Source of the DNA: Myrmaecium sp. VS I D KN 1
Taxonomy: Eukaryota; Ascomycota; Dothideomycetes; Valsariales; Valsariaceae
NCBI GenBank assembly: GCA_019775845.1
Contig: JADQAV010000020.1
Span: 186,001-250,000 of the forward strand
Length of the DNA stretch: 64,000 nt
Direction of reading: 5' to 3'
Part shown: positions 31,720 through 44,198 of the stretch, one piece after another
Numbering within the stretch: the stretch's first letter is position 1
Layout: each line of letters opens with the position of its first letter
Notes under the pieces: generated by a model
Told to the model about the DNA's origin: nothing
What the model saw: the letters and a program-made list of their open reading frames with translations, nothing else
Database searches by the model: none
Made by a program: the position numbers and the translations under genes

Positions 31720-33872
31720 GTTTGTATCATCGGAGCGGTCTCACTCCGTCTCTCCATTTTTTTTTTTTCACGTGTACTAGTATTGCCCGTTTCCTTCCTG
31801 TTCCAGCCCGCAAGATCAACATCGATCTCTTTATTGGACATTCCGCCGTCTCTCCTCCGAGCATCTCTAGCACCCACCGCACGTCGCTGTTTCCCGTACA
31901 TCTATCGATCTCACGTTTTCCCAATCTCAGGACGGATCACATCACGCAAAGATAAGAAGAGAAGAAGGCAACCTACTACTATCTACGAGCACCGGCGTTC
32001 TTTCCCTCATTTCCTTCGTTTCCTTAATCCCTTTTCACCCCCTCAACCCCCGCTTCCTCTCCGCGTAAACGCGAGACGCGGGGCCGGTCACGTAACATAG
32101 CTCTCTTATCTCTCTTTTCATTTTTTTTTTTTTGTTTTCATTCAAGGTCACTGCATCACGGGTTGTCTGTTAGGTCTCCACATCATGGCTTTTCTCTTGA
32201 CCGGCAAAAGGGGTTGGCAGGAGGGGTTTTTCACCTTTTTTATCTTTCGTTCGGTTCGCATATCTGCATATCTGTTTTGTATCCGGTTCTGCATCTGGTT
32301 CTACTCTAGCTCGGATTTATGTTCGTTCTTTTCTGGTCATATACATTGTTGATCGGTCTGCGAGAAACGGATGGAGTTAAAGAGGAAGGGAAAAAAAATT
32401 GGGTATAGGTTACTAGGCAGACAGACAGATAAGCGTTGAAATGAATCAATCAAATCATATAAATCCAACCCCATTTCATTTGATTCATTCCATCTTTCTC
32501 GGACTCTCTCTCTCTATCTCTTTCTTCATCACGGCACGCGAAAAGAGCATGAAAGCACGTAGAGGCGGATACGGACGTGTAAGTAGATAGGGGGAACTCA
32601 CCTCCCTTGCACACCTAAGATCCCCGTAGCCAGAAAAAGAAAAGAAAAGTAAAACGGAGAAAAAGTCAAAAGTATTACTGGTAGGTAGTAATCCGAAAAA
32701 GTAGGTAGTAACTCGTAAAGAGTAGTAAGTAGTAGAAAGTAACCCGTAAAGAGTAGTAAGGAGTAAGTAGTACCTAAGTATATTTATACCTACTACTTAC
32801 TCCGTAGTACTCCTACGGTTGGACAATTATTAAAAGCCTTAATAATCCCTCTCTCGCACCCCCTCTAACCCTAAAACCCCCTCAAACCCGCTTGCCCTTT
32901 CTCTTCTACCCTCTTTTCTATCCTGTCTCCCGCTCTATCATTCTCCCCGCTCTCTACTCCCTGTAGGAGAAGTAGTTATAGTCTTCATGCCGTTAAACTA
33001 ACTTAGCCTCCCGGATAAACCACATGCACCAAGAAAAGAGAAAAGAAGATAAAAAAAGACACCCTCCGTACCCCGTCCGTATAATCATGTAAAAGGTATG
33101 AAGTACAAGAACACTAAGGTAATAGTAGGAGTAGGGGGTAGGGTTACGGGTAGTCGTAGTGGGGATCTCCCGTAGAGGAAAAGAAAAGTAAGACGGAAGA
33201 AGAGCAACGTAAAAATATCCTCTCCCGTCCAAAAACGCCCGACCCAACCCAACCCAACCCAATTGAACCCAAAAAATGCACAAAAAACCCCCATGGTGGC
33301 TACGGTGACGCAGGAGAGAAGAAGAAGAAAAAAAAAAGGCAAGAACCAGATCAATACAAAACACACAAAACTGAAAATGTAGGGGGCAAGGTTATGCGGC
33401 GAGGAACCCTTCTCTTCGTTCTTCCTTTGTCAAAAATCCTCCGCGACCGCGATCTGGCGAAGAAAGACCATCGAGATCAGGAACGAAAAGAAAAAGAGTG
33501 AGAAGGGACCAAGCACGCGTGAAACCCCATTTACGGGTTTCATAGGGAGAATATCAGCACTTGACATCTCCGCCTTGCCCCCCTGCTACCCCTCCTCACA
33601 ACCTCCACCTTCTTCGTTCTTTTTCCCCGGGGTAAATGATGATGATGACTTTTGTCCACACAAAAACGGAAAGAGCGCCAAAGGGGGGGAACACGGTTAA
33701 ATGGATAGACGGGCTTGGGGAAGACGTCGTACAAGCAAGCATGGCACGCTTCCGGATGGCCGAGGTGGTGCAAAATGGTCCGGACGAGCGCGAACGCGAG
33801 ATTTCTTTCGGTGGGGATGCAAGGATGGCGCACGCACATGCGGTGCACCCCGGGGGGCTCTGCGAGCATCGC
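31720..33872. other. Convergent 3' spacer with short repeats, no gene seen
   Basis: 2.15 kb between the stops of the PQ-loop gene (+) and the Siw14-like gene (-). Many T- or A-rich tracts. It holds the hairpin-forming repeat at 32760-32803, two copies of CGTAAAGAGTAGTAAG (about 32713 and 32744), a telomere-like CTAACCCTAAAACCCC near 32866, and an ACCCA pentamer run at about 33240-33260. Confidence 0.55.
32760..32803. repeat. Perfect 13-bp inverted repeat (hairpin) in a repeat-rich AT tract
   Basis: GGAGTAAGTAGTA at 32760-32772 is inverted as TACTACTTACTCC at 32791-32803, with an 18-bp AT-rich loop. A smaller palindrome (CCGTAG..CTACGG, 32802-32818) overlaps its right end. Confidence 0.8.
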
Positions 33873-34899
33873 TTAAGACGGCGTCGGTGCGACGCGCATG
33901 CTGGACACGCGACCGCCGGTGACGTTCTGGTCGGACGAGGAGGAGAGGCGCGGGTTCGCGGGGCGCCACTTGTGAGCGCGTGCGAGCCAGAGCACGGTGC
34001 GTTCGTCGTAGAACTTGATGAAGACCTCGTCGAGGATGCGTGCCTTCGGATCGGCGTAGGTGTGATACTCGAGGAGGATGTTTTCAAGGGCTTCGCCTTG
34101 GCATTTGCGGAAGCAGCTGATGACGCAGCCGGTGCGATGCTGGAAAAAGAAAACCTGTCAGATCGATCCCTCCCGTTCACGCGGTGCCGGACCGGCATAC
34201 CTTGCCCTTGTTGCAATGGATCAGGAGAGGGTGGTTCGTCCGATCCAGGACCACGCTCAGTACCTCCGTCATCGTGCGCTGCGGGATCTGCACGTCGCCC
34301 TTGTTGGCGGGGACGTGGATCTGGACATGACGGATGCCGTTCTTCTGCATGAACCGCACGTTCTCCTCGGGACACGGTTCCGGGACCAAGGTGCTAAGCA
34401 TAGTCAGCAGCTGTTACGGTAAGGAGTAATGGCCAGGCACCCATGCGGGTTGCCGGAGAGGTCTGCCGTACAGGATGGTCTTCAGCTTTAGGCTCTTGAG
34501 GAATTCAAAGTTTTCCGGCTGCGGGTAGCTACTGCGGTAAATGCTGCCGGGCACGACCGCGCCGAAATTGCTTGGCGGGATGAGTGGCCGTAGGCGATCC
34601 GGGCATCGGTCTTCGTAGCGGGGTATCACGGCTCGTTGGAGCTTCTGGGCGACTGCTTGCAGACAGTCAGACATGCGGGTCCGCGAATAGAGAACCTGAT
34701 CATCATGATACGGACCTTGGTGTCCTGTCTGGTGATCGTCGGACGGCATGTCCTCGTGGCTGGTGGAGCAGGCATGTTGCTCGAGGTCCTTTGCCGTCTT
34801 CCACCCCGCGATGCGAAGGACAGTCTCCATGTACCCGGCTGTGGCGGTCGCTTTCGGTGCGTCGACACCGCCACTTTTTCCCTGCGGAGGGATCGACAT
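33873..34899 (-). CDS. SIW14: Siw14-like atypical dual-specificity phosphatase (PFA-DSP), 3 exons
   Basis: Exons 34899-34472, 34393-34201 and 34139-33873 give 295 aa. The signature HCNKGKHRTG spans the exon 2/3 join (Cys203, Arg209), which confirms it. Upstream, NFGAVVPGSIYRSSYPQPEN and KTILTLVPEPCPEENVRFMQKN are the usual plant-and-fungi atypical DSP blocks. Yeast Siw14 is an inositol pyrophosphate phosphatase that takes the 5-beta phosphate from IP7; related Oca proteins lack activity. All catalytic residues are present here. The N-terminal 110 residues and the tail after LARAHKWRP are extensions beyond the core. The start MSIPPQGKSGGVD is the only in-frame ATG with a sensible leader. Confidence 0.88.
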
Positions 34900-37800
34900 G
34901 GTTTCGCAGTTTCAGGTGACAAGCGAGTTTGGTTGGCAACGACGCGAAGTGGGAAGGGACAGGTGTCGGTGAAAGAGAGTTTTTAAGACAACAGTGCACG
35001 GTAGACCGGTGGTGACGAGCAATACGTGAGGGCGGAATGTCCGGAGGAAGGAAGAAGAGTACTGAGTGCGAAAGCGGTCCACGTCCGATGCTACGTTGAG
35101 GCAGCGGCGGAGAGCAAGAGGCTGTAACGGACGGTCAGAACATTGTCGGTGGGTAAAAACTGCGGTGTGGCCGTCGTTTGGCGGCGGTGCATACTGTACC
35201 TCGCTGATCACCGATAGTCTAACAGAGGCATTTCGAGAGAAGATTGGTATTGTTGCTCTGTTCGGGCATAGCGAGAAAAGAGACGGAAGGACTGATGTGG
35301 TTGGTGGGTGTGACTGGCACTGCAGGGCGACAGTCGGGGGGGGGGGGGGGGGGGGGGGNNNNNNNNNNNNNNNNNNNNNNNNNNNNNNNNNNNNNNNNNN
35401 NNNNNNNNNNNNNNNNNNNNNNNNNNNNNNNNNNNNNNNNNNNNNNNNNNNNNNNNNNNNNNNNNNNNNNNNNNNNNNNNNNNNNNNNNNNNNNNNNNNN
35501 NNNNNNNNNNNNNNNNNNNNNNNNNNNNNNNNNNNNNNNNNNNNNNNNNNNNNNNNNNNNNNNNNNNNNNNNNNNNNNNNNNNNNNNNNNNNNNNNNNNN
35601 NNNNNNNNNNNNNNNNNNNNNNNNNNNNNNNNNNNNNNNNNNNNNNNNNNNNNNNNNNNNNNNNNNNNNNNNNNNNNNNNNNNNNNNNNNNNNNNNNNNN
35701 NNNNNNNNNNNNNNNNNNNNNNNNNNNNNNNNNNNNNNNNNNNNNNNNNNNNNNNNNNNNNNNNNNNNNNNNNNNNCTTCTCTCCTGCTGCATCTTTCCC
35801 TCCGTTAAGCTCAACGTGCGGAAGGTAAAAAAGAAGGCGAAAAGGCAGATTAATAAGGGATGGCAGAGGGAACTTGTGCGAGAAGCAAGCAAGCAAGCAG
35901 GAGACGCTCAAAGCTGGTGGAGACGGCTGTCCGGCCGTCGCGTGCCTCGGACTTAAGGTCAAAATACCACCGCCAACGACGCAACCGGTTTGACAGCCAG
36001 ATGAAACCTTTTGGTGTTGAAATTGTTCTTCTGCCTTCTTCTTCTTCTCTCTTCACAATTAACTCACGATCAAACCATGCACACAGCATCCGCACTCCTC
36101 CATCGGACGTCGCGGGAACTTCCGCACCCACCTCATAGAAGATCCGGAATCGTCGGAGGCTCGGGTGGAAACACCAGCACAGAGAAAGGCAGACCGCGAA
36201 AAGAAAAAAAAGAGCACAAGAGGCGCCTCATCCGCGGCTTTCCTACCGCGCCGCAAGGCTGGCCCCGTCAGGGTTTAGTCGGGGGGAGGGGGAGGAGAGG
36301 ACCCGCCATTACGCGCAGGGCCGCTGATTCGCCTACCTCCAGAGTCCAACGTTGCCTCAGCAGTCAGGACAGCGCGTCGCCGCAACCAACTCACACATAC
36401 ACACACCAACACGTTCCCTTGGTCGAACCTGCTTGGCACCCAGAGAAATATCTTCTCTCTCTCTCTCGGGCGCAGAACAAACGGGCTTGGGCCGGTTTCC
36501 CCTTCCTGCCTGACGTGAAACCGACCGGCGATGAAAAAGCGTCGATGACGTTGGTGACTGGCTTTGCTCCCTTTTACTCACTCACCCTGCCAGCATCATC
36601 GGCCGGCTCCGACGATACCGGTGTTCCAATAGTACCTAGGTACCAATGCATATAGAAATGAAAGACGATGATTCGCGACGAACGATCCGACACAAGTGAC
36701 CTGTAATTATTACGGTATGCTAGTCATAATCACCTAATCTCAAGCAAGCAGAACGCGCTCAGTAATAGGACACGTGCGAGCACCTACATCCTACCTAATA
36801 ACCTCCCGTGCTGGAGCCCGCACCACGTATACTGTAGTAGTTATGCTCTCCCAACAGAAGTGTAACTCAAACTTCTGCAGGCATGTACTGGTACAGTACA
36901 GTACAGCACCTTGCGTGCAATCCCGCCTGCAGGTACAGTGTATGTGCTCGTCGGCCTTCTCCGTTCTCCGTACCGGAGGGGTAGTATGGAACTCAAGTAA
37001 GGTACCCGACAGTCCCTACCGTACCTACAAGAAGTTCCCTCTCTAGTCCGCCGTGCTCGAGAACAGCGCTCTCTGAATACCACCTCTACTATACGGGCAG
37101 GAGAAGAAGAAGAAGGAGGAGGAGGAGGAGGAGGTTGAACGTTGAGTGTCCATACTATACAGGTAGCTAGTACTCGTGCTACTCTAAATTATCGTGCAGC
37201 AGCAGAAGAAGCAGAAAGCAGCATCCACCTAGCCTCGGCATGCAGAAGTGCAGGAAAGCAGCAGAAGAAGAGCCTCTCTGATCGTACCTATTCTTATATT
37301 CCAATGCAACGCTATGTACGTTGCTTGCTATATATACAGTACATACTGTAGGCTGTTTTCGTGCATATGTACCTTAGTTCTTCATACATCCTCACGACCG
37401 GTCAAGAGACATGGCAGTAGGCAGGGCTTGTTTTACCTCTCATCTGATGTCTAGATGGCCTCAGTAGATACATACACACATTCACGCGTCTACCTATCCA
37501 CATTCCATATCGACGGAAGATGTCGGGATGGTCTGGCTGCACATGCTTAGTTACCTCATGGACAGGTATGAAGGTCAATCACCCTCAACTTGAAGGTCCC
37601 CCGATCCGTACCGAGGCCCGGGTTAGGTACCTGGAGTGCCTGGGTGGCTTCCCAAGCCTCGGCCTGGCGCGAACCCCAGATGATCTTGCTGCCCTGTATC
37701 GGATCTCCTCTCCATCACTCCACTCCACTCCACCACTCCACTTCGACTCCACCCCCACACCCACACTATACGGCGATGTGATTTCCTTCTCCATTCTGCT

Positions 37801-37945
37801 TCTTCATAATCACTTTCAGCCAACAAATTGCCTCCTCCTGCTTTCTTCTTCTTCTCGTCTTCTTCCTTCTCTTCCTCCTCCATCACCACCACCATCTGCT
37901 TTCTCTCCAACGTAAACAAATCAACGAACGCGTGCATCACCCGCC
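34900..37945. other. 3-kb intergenic region with an assembly gap, no gene seen
   Basis: It holds promoters of the Siw14-like gene (left) and the gene at 37946 (right). Unknown bases fill 35359-35776, so a gene part could be hidden there. The palindrome GTACCTAGGTAC lies near 36632. GTAC-rich short repeats occur at about 36890-36910 and 37320-37345. A GAAGAAGGAGGAGG run lies at about 37102-37133. Confidence 0.5.
35336..35776. other. Assembly gap (418 N) preceded by a 23-base G run
   Basis: G run 35336-35358, N 35359-35776. A pure G run entering a gap is typical of no-signal read ends in two-colour sequencing, so the G run is probably not real sequence. Long open frames crossing the N block are artefacts. 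Confidence 0.85.
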
Positions 37946-39445
37946 ATGGCCTCCTCATCCACTTCCAACCCCACAATCCCTTCCTCCACCGCAAACATGG
38001 ACGCGCCGCCCGGCCGCAAGCGCAGCTTCCCCAACCTGCAGCACCTCTCCCTCGCCCCGCTGTCGTCGCAGTACCCGCTCGAGCCCTCCTCGCCCACCTC
38101 GCCCGGCTCTTCCTCCACCTCGCCAGACTTCCGCACCCCGCGCTCGTCCTACCTGGCCCCCCAGACCGCCCCGCCATCCCCAGGCATCCTCTCCCTCTCC
38201 CTCTCCCGCAGCAGCAGCCGCCATCGCCAGCAAAATCGGAGCCACCGGTCCCTCGTCTACCTCCACGATGCCTATATCCCCCCATCCTCCTCCTCCGTTA
38301 ACAATAACAAGAACAACACTACTACCACCAAAAGCTTGACCGTCGACAAGCAGTCCCTTCCCAAAGCCAAATCCTCCTCCGCCCTCCTCGCCGCCTCCGA
38401 CAACGGTCCTCTACCCCACCACCACAAATACCGCCGCTCCGCCCGCTCTCACCCCGTCTCCCCCTCCCAAAGCCGCAGCAGCAGCACTGCCGCCGCCAAA
38501 CGCTCCCGCCACCGGACCCGTCAACCAGCGTCCATCGACACGACCACAACCCTCACCGCCGACGCTGCCTGGCTCGCCCGGACCGCTCACGCTCTTGCCC
38601 TCACCGGGGGCGCCTCGAACGGAGCCCCACCCTCCTGGCTCGCGCACCGCGCCGCCATCACCGCACCCCCATCACCCCACTCTCTCCTCCAACCTGAAGA
38701 TCACCACCGCCAGCACCACTCCCACCGCCGCAGCCGCCCCAGCAGCCACGACGACCTCGCCGAGACCGCCGCCCGTCTCCGCGCGCGCGAGGGCGTCCGA
38801 ACCCCACGTTGGGGCGGCATCGCTGGACTCAACGGCGGCGGTGGCAATAGTCGCACCGGCAGTCGAGCCGGCAGCGCCGCGAACCTGGCGCGGTTGACCT
38901 CTGCTCTTTCCGCTCCGCGGGTGGGCGGTGAGGATGACGATTACTTCACCCACGCTCACCATCACCCGCGTGCGCCTGCGGCGCCGGCGGCGCAGGCCCC
39001 GGATTTCGTCGGCCTTGCCCAAGACGATGCGCAGGAGGTGGAGCGTGGATGGGGATCTGGCTCTGGCTCCGGATCCGGAAGTGAGAGTGAGAGCGACGAC
39101 GTCGCGGCGACGGAGGAGGAGGAGGAGGAGGAGATTGAACGCTTGGTGCGGGAGGGGGGGTTGGGTGGGTTGGGAGTCCCTGGTCTCGGCCTGGGATCTT
39201 GGGTGGATCGGTTGGTGGGGTGGACGTTGTTTTCGGGGCGGGAGGATGGGGGTGAGGATGGTGATGGTCATGGGGAGGAGGGGGGTGAGGGGCATGTGCG
39301 GGGTCAGGAGACGAGGGAGGAGGAGGGGAAGGAGGTGCGAAGGGGGAGCGGGCGCGAGGGTGCTGAACGTGAAGAGGAAGAAGAAGGGGGTGGTTGGCAA
39401 GATGTCGCTTGGCTTTTGAGCGTGGCGAGTAAGGTGCTTCTTTAG
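37946..39445 (+). CDS. Hypothetical disordered protein, DUF3984-like, single exon
   Basis: The 499-aa protein is mostly low complexity. The first 210 residues are Ser/Pro/Arg-rich with SP and RSSS phosphosite-like runs (KRSFPNLQHLSLAPLSSQYP). A more ordered stretch lies at about 205-245 (LTADAAWLARTAHALALTGG, then APPSWLAHRAAITAPPSPHS), and another at about 395-425 (GLGGLGVPGLGLGSWVDRLV). The C-terminus is Glu/Gly-rich, ending WQDVAWLLSVASKVLL. I associate this layout with fungal DUF3984 proteins from memory, with moderate certainty; their function is unknown to me. The high Ser/Pro/Arg content suggests a regulated nuclear or cytosolic protein. It converges on GPI10, 275 bp away. Confidence 0.75.
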   Translation: MASSSTSNPTIPSSTANMDAPPGRKRSFPNLQHLSLAPLSSQYPLEPSSPTSPGSSSTSPDFRTPRSSYLAPQTAPPSPGILSLSLSRSSSRHRQQNRSHRSLVYLHDAYIPPSSSSVNNNKNNTTTTKSLTVDKQSLPKAKSSSALLAASDNGPLPHHHKYRRSARSHPVSPSQSRSSSTAAAKRSRHRTRQPASIDTTTTLTADAAWLARTAHALALTGGASNGAPPSWLAHRAAITAPPSPHSLLQPEDHHRQHHSHRRSRPSSHDDLAETAARLRAREGVRTPRWGGIAGLNGGGGNSRTGSRAGSAANLARLTSALSAPRVGGEDDDYFTHAHHHPRAPAAPAAQAPDFVGLAQDDAQEVERGWGSGSGSGSGSESESDDVAATEEEEEEEIERLVREGGLGGLGVPGLGLGSWVDRLVGWTLFSGREDGGEDGDGHGEEGGEGHVRGQETREEEGKEVRRGSGREGAEREEEEEGGGWQDVAWLLSVASKVLL

Positions 39446-39720
39446 GATAATAAGTAAACGAAGAAGAAAGAAGAAGCAGCTGTGCATTGGAGGAGATTGA
39501 AGGAAGGGAAACGCTTGCTTTTCGACCTCGTTGTATCTCGCCGTCCTTCTTCGTCCGTTCTTTTTTCGACTTTATCTATATCCATTTCTCATTTGTTTCC
39601 TTCGAGCAGCACCCCGCATACGATCTTATCTCTGTATAATCCAACACAACCCGAAATAATATACAGATAGACTATCAAAGCCACACCGTCCCCCATTGCC
39701 TTTCCTGTTCAAACGTCCTC

Positions 39721-42289
39721 TCACCATCCTTCCCCACCACCCTCCTCCTCATCCTCCGCACACCACACCACCACATCCCCAACCCTCCGCCAGTCATCAT
39801 GCACATGACTATTAAACGTCCGCCAGCACTCCCCGTACGACTGCCCCAGCGCGCCCGCCTCCCGCACCCGCCCCATCGCCCCCTCCAGCTGGCCGAAGAA
39901 GACCAGGTAGCGGGGCCAGGCGGGCCAGGCGGCGGGCGGGCCAGGCGGGCCGGGCGGGAGGCCGGGCGACTGCTGCACATCGTCGCCACCATCACCGCCC
40001 CGGCCACCTCCGAGGAACCACCTCTCCGGGTCGCGGTAGAAGACGTCCGCTTCGTCGAGGTAGGCGGGGCGCGCGGCGGGGGGGACGTCGAGCGGGGGCT
40101 CGCAGGTCAGGGCCCAGCCGGCGATGTCCCGGTGGACGAGGTGGGAACGCCAGGGGGTGCTGTGGCAGGGCATGAGGAAGGCGACTGTGGTCGTGGTCGT
40201 GGTGTTGATGTTGGTGGTGGGAATGGTGTGGCCTTCGGCGGCCCGGGCCAGGGCCCGCTCGTGCTCGGTGCGGAGGTAGGTGAGCACGTCGATAACGCCG
40301 CGCTGGTGGGTTTGTGAGGCGTAGAGGGCGAGAGTGAGGTTGATGGTGAGGAGGAGGAGGAAGAGGGGTTTGCGGGTGAGGCGGGGCTGTGCGGAGGAGG
40401 TGGAGGAGGGGGAGGGCGAAGGGGAGGGAGAGAGGAAGAACGAGGCGAAGGATGGGGCGGCGAGGACGTGCAGGGCTGGGAGGATGGGGTACAGGAAGCG
40501 GACCTCCTTGTGGGAGATCAGGGAGAGGGCGAGGGTCATGGAAAGGCAGGTGAACGCGAGCAGGCGGAGAGCGGCCGTCGCTGGAGTGGTCTCGCCGGTG
40601 GCTTTTGAAACGCCTTCATTCGTGGTCGTGCTTCCGCCGTCGTCTGGGCCAGTTGCGGCTGCAGCTGTTGCTAAATGAAGGGCGGCGGGAGACGTGGCAG
40701 GTCCTCGCAGCGCTTTCCACACGCCTATGGCAGCGAAGGGCAGTGCCGTGGTGAGAAGCAGTGGTAGCCCCTCGGTTAGATAGTAATCACCCCGATTGCG
40801 ACCATAGAAGACCGCCAGCGATTGGGCGATGTTGAAGTAGAGAAACCTCAACGGCGGGAAGGTCCACACGCCGTAGTAGAGCCTATCGGACAGAAGGGAG
40901 AACGCGAGAACGAGAGACCTGTATCACCAGCGGGAACACACGCAAACGGAAGAGGACGTGTCAGCGACGGCACATCGTATGAGCGGATTCATCGGGAGGT
41001 GGGGCTGATGGGATCCGCCTGGCATGCCATTGAGATGGGAAGGCTGCCACGATACACACTTACCCACAAAAAAGTGATTCTCTGATCAGGGTGATCCGCC
41101 TATGGTAGGAAGCGGACCAAAGCGTCGGAACAGCGATGCAGATCCAGATCAACAGATTGGTCGGGCGCAGAATACACGCCAAGGCTGCCAGAAAAAGGGA
41201 GAGCCTCAGCCTGTGATATTCGAGGAGTAACATCAGCCAAGTGGGCGTTTCAGAAGCCGCAGCTGAAGGCATTGGGACAACCTACCTTGAGTCGGAGCCG
41301 GCGGAGTGGCTGCTCTCTCCTGAGCCATCGGTTTGGTTCCGCGAGGATGCCCGCCTGTCACCGAGCTCCCCGGCAGCACACCAGGACCAAGGCCAGTAAG
41401 AGAGGGCAGCAGACGTCAGACTCGTCTCGAGGCAATTGGAGAAGGTGCGGGTGGAGCAAAACCATTGCCAGGGACTGATGACGGTCAAGACAAGCTACAG
41501 CAGCGGCGGGAATGGACGAGACCGTTAGCGCTTGCGGATGAGCAGGAGGGAGGGAGTCGGATGCGGCAGAGTGCCGAAAGGGAGGACGTACAGCTGCCCA
41601 CGCCGCCGCAGGATGATGGGGATAGGTACGTTCGCCAAGCTTCCAGGTGAAGTAGTCGGTTGAGGCGGCGAAGACGGCCTGGGTGACCTTGGGCGCGGCG
41701 ATCATGCACTGTGCGTACAGTCGCGGGGAGAGGTTGAGCAGGCGGCCGAGGTCAGAGACGAGGCGGTAGACGCAGGCGAACAGGGCTGGGTGGATCGAAG
41801 AGCGCAGCTGGTTCCTCCATTCCTACAACCGCGTCGGGTCGTTAGCGCCCCGGTGCTCCACCGTCGGAGTGTCGCAGTTGGAACGGCGAGATGGGTGAAT
41901 GGGTCGAGGGATGCAGTGCCGTCGTGATCCGTTACGCGCGGGGAGTCGGGCCAATTTAGAGGTGGAGGTGGAGAGGGAAGTGAAGGTGGATGTGCAAGTG
42001 GAAGCAGCATCATCACGGACAGACGACGTACCCAGGTCAGCCAGGCACCGCTCCGACTGCCAAAGGCCATTTGCCAGGCGGGCTCGAGCGACTGGAAGAA
42101 CTCATCGGGTTGGAAGAAGGTGCTGAGCACGAGGGCGTTGACGAGCCGGAAGCCGAATAGGAACAGGAAAACGTTCGGGGCGGATGCGCGTGCCGGTGCA
42201 GGATGGACGGGAGGGGCCGCGGGCGCCCCAGTCGTCCTCGGCCTCGTCGTCTCCGTGGTTGCGTTGGGATCCTCGCTCGGATGAGGCAT
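39721..42289 (-). CDS. GPI10: GPI mannosyltransferase 3 (Gpi10/PIG-B), 5 exons
   Basis: Exons 42289-42032, 41822-41592, 41494-41286, 41210-41064 and 40918-39721 give 680 aa. It is a multi-spanning ER enzyme of family GT22 that adds the third mannose (alpha-1,2) to the GPI anchor precursor from dolichol-phosphate-mannose. Key motifs: the luminal acidic [17 protein letters not shown] near the first [23 protein letters not shown] across the first join, [18 protein letters not shown] across the second, [12 protein letters not shown], then [20 protein letters not shown] (HKE box). The luminal tail after about 470 has Gly/Pro-rich inserts ([19 protein letters not shown]) not usual in yeast. The N-terminal 45 residues before the first TM are Pro/Thr-rich. 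All joins recreate conserved blocks. Confidence 0.92.
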
Positions 42290-44150
42290 GGGATGGGGGC
42301 AATGAAGGAGGTTTGGGGGGATGAAGGCTGGAGGGATGGAGGATCTAACGGTGACGGGGATGATGCCGATGAGCAGCGCTCGGACGGCTAGGTTAGTACA
42401 TCGTAGGTCTGGTATACCAGGTAGCATCATATCTGTCAGTTATACGCTATCTATCGATCTAATTTGATTTCAATATTCGGATATACTCTTTAGCTCCAAA
42501 TACCCATACAAAATACCTATATTCTATTCTACTCAGTCGATCTCTATACCTACGTAAGGATGCACGGAGGAGGAATAGAGACAGCAACCGAGCGCCTTAC
42601 ATGGGATATGTACTGCACCAAACTCAACACCAAAGAAAAGAGTCGAATGGGACACTGCCACCCACCAAATAAATTCTGCGTCAAATGAAACCCTCCGTCG
42701 CACCCTCTGCGCACACCAGCAATCAGATAAGTAAATCATGCACATCACCACCGCTGGACAAGACGGATCTAGACCGCTCCGGAGAAGCCTCCATCCCATC
42801 CCATCCATCCATCCACCCATCCATTCAAGCAGGCAGCCTCCTCACGCACGATAAGTGAGCAGAAGGACATTCGACCGGGCACGGCCCCCGTCATCCTGCG
42901 GTGATGGGATAGATGTGTCGCCGCGTCTCGGCGTCACCAGCAACAACAACAAACACCAACAGGAGAAGCGGATTCGTCCGTGTCACCGTCACGTCGAACG
43001 GAGAGCGAAAAACCGTCATGAACTCTCCAACACCCCCGCTCTATCGTGGACTGCCCGATCGGGGAAAGAACGGGGGGACACCGTCCACGCCCCCGTTTCA
43101 TTGTCTTGGCCCGGTGTTGAAAGGGCATCATGTCTTTGACATGACGATGATGGGGGATGTGAGGTGCAGCGGGAGCTCTGACCCCCTCCGTCCCCCCCTC
43201 CCATCCCTCCCGGTTCCATTTTCCCAAACTTTTTGTGTGAACCCTCCTACCGCGCACCCCCTCCCCCCTTCCCCCTCCACCCCGGTTGCATCCCCCCAGA
43301 AAATGTGAGCGATCGCATTTCCGCCATGACCGTTTTCCGTTTCGTTCTCGACCGGGCCTGTCGACGCTAATTCGAATTTTCAACGAACTTGATCGTCCGT
43401 CCCTTGCCCCCATGTCCCTTTCTCCCCCGCCACGCCCAACCGACCCTGGTGTGTGCGCGCCGGCTTTTCGTGAATTTAGTTACCTGATCTTCTTTTTCGG
43501 AGGATGGATGGGGGAAGCGGGGGCGGGAGCGGAGGGGGCACGGGGCGGGTTAGCGGTACGGAGTAGATGGTCTCGAAACCACCCCGGGCCACCGCCGGCT
43601 AACTAACGGCCCTGAACTTACCCCGGACGATCGCTGTTCACAAGTCGGTGTTACCTACCTACATACTACGGAGTACGTAGCCAACATACCATGCTCTGCT
43701 CGTGCCAGACTCCACTAAAATTTGTTGTAGGATGCGGCTCTGCTTGAGAGACGTGTTCGACACGGCGTCGTGTCCCGACTGAAAAGGTATGGATGCATAG
43801 ATGCGTCACATTATCGGGAGAGATCACATCCGGACTCCATGCGCAGCAGCAAGCGACTCCCCCGCTCCCCTGGCATCACGACTGAGGGCCCGTCGGTTAT
43901 GGACCGATCCAATCGAAAGACGCCCGGTTGACTGTGAGGGCTGGGGGAAGGGCGCTTGGAGACGTGTTGTAGGGGACCCGGCGAAAGTGAAGCAAGGGTG
44001 AGGAGGTGAGCATCGCGTGTGTGGGTTGCCGTACATTTGGGTTGTGCGTGCCGGGTGGCAACCCAATTGGGCAACCATGCGGAGGCATAAAAAATCTGGG
44101 GAAGACCGAGTGTGATTGGGTCCCGATCGGCCCCCTTTATCGCGAGGGGA

Positions 44151-44198
44151 GGGGGGGGGGGGGGGGGGGNNCCCCCCCCCCCCCCCCCCCCCCCCCCC
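44151..44198. other. Short assembly gap inside a G-run / C-run pair
   Basis: G run 44151-44169, two N at 44170-44171, C run 44172-44198. Both flanks read as G into the gap when read toward it, the pattern of no-signal read ends. The true bases and gap size are unknown. Confidence 0.85.

Noticed and set aside
32866-32883. CTAACCCTAAAACCCC as a third telomeric repeat
   Set aside because: Only one exact TTAGGG-type unit followed by degenerate C runs; too short to call.
33636-34352. 238-codon + strand frame over the Siw14-like gene
   Set aside because: Shadow; the minus strand has the intact phosphatase signature across a splice join.
34912-35962. Long frames crossing the N block
   Set aside because: Open only because unknown bases carry no stops.
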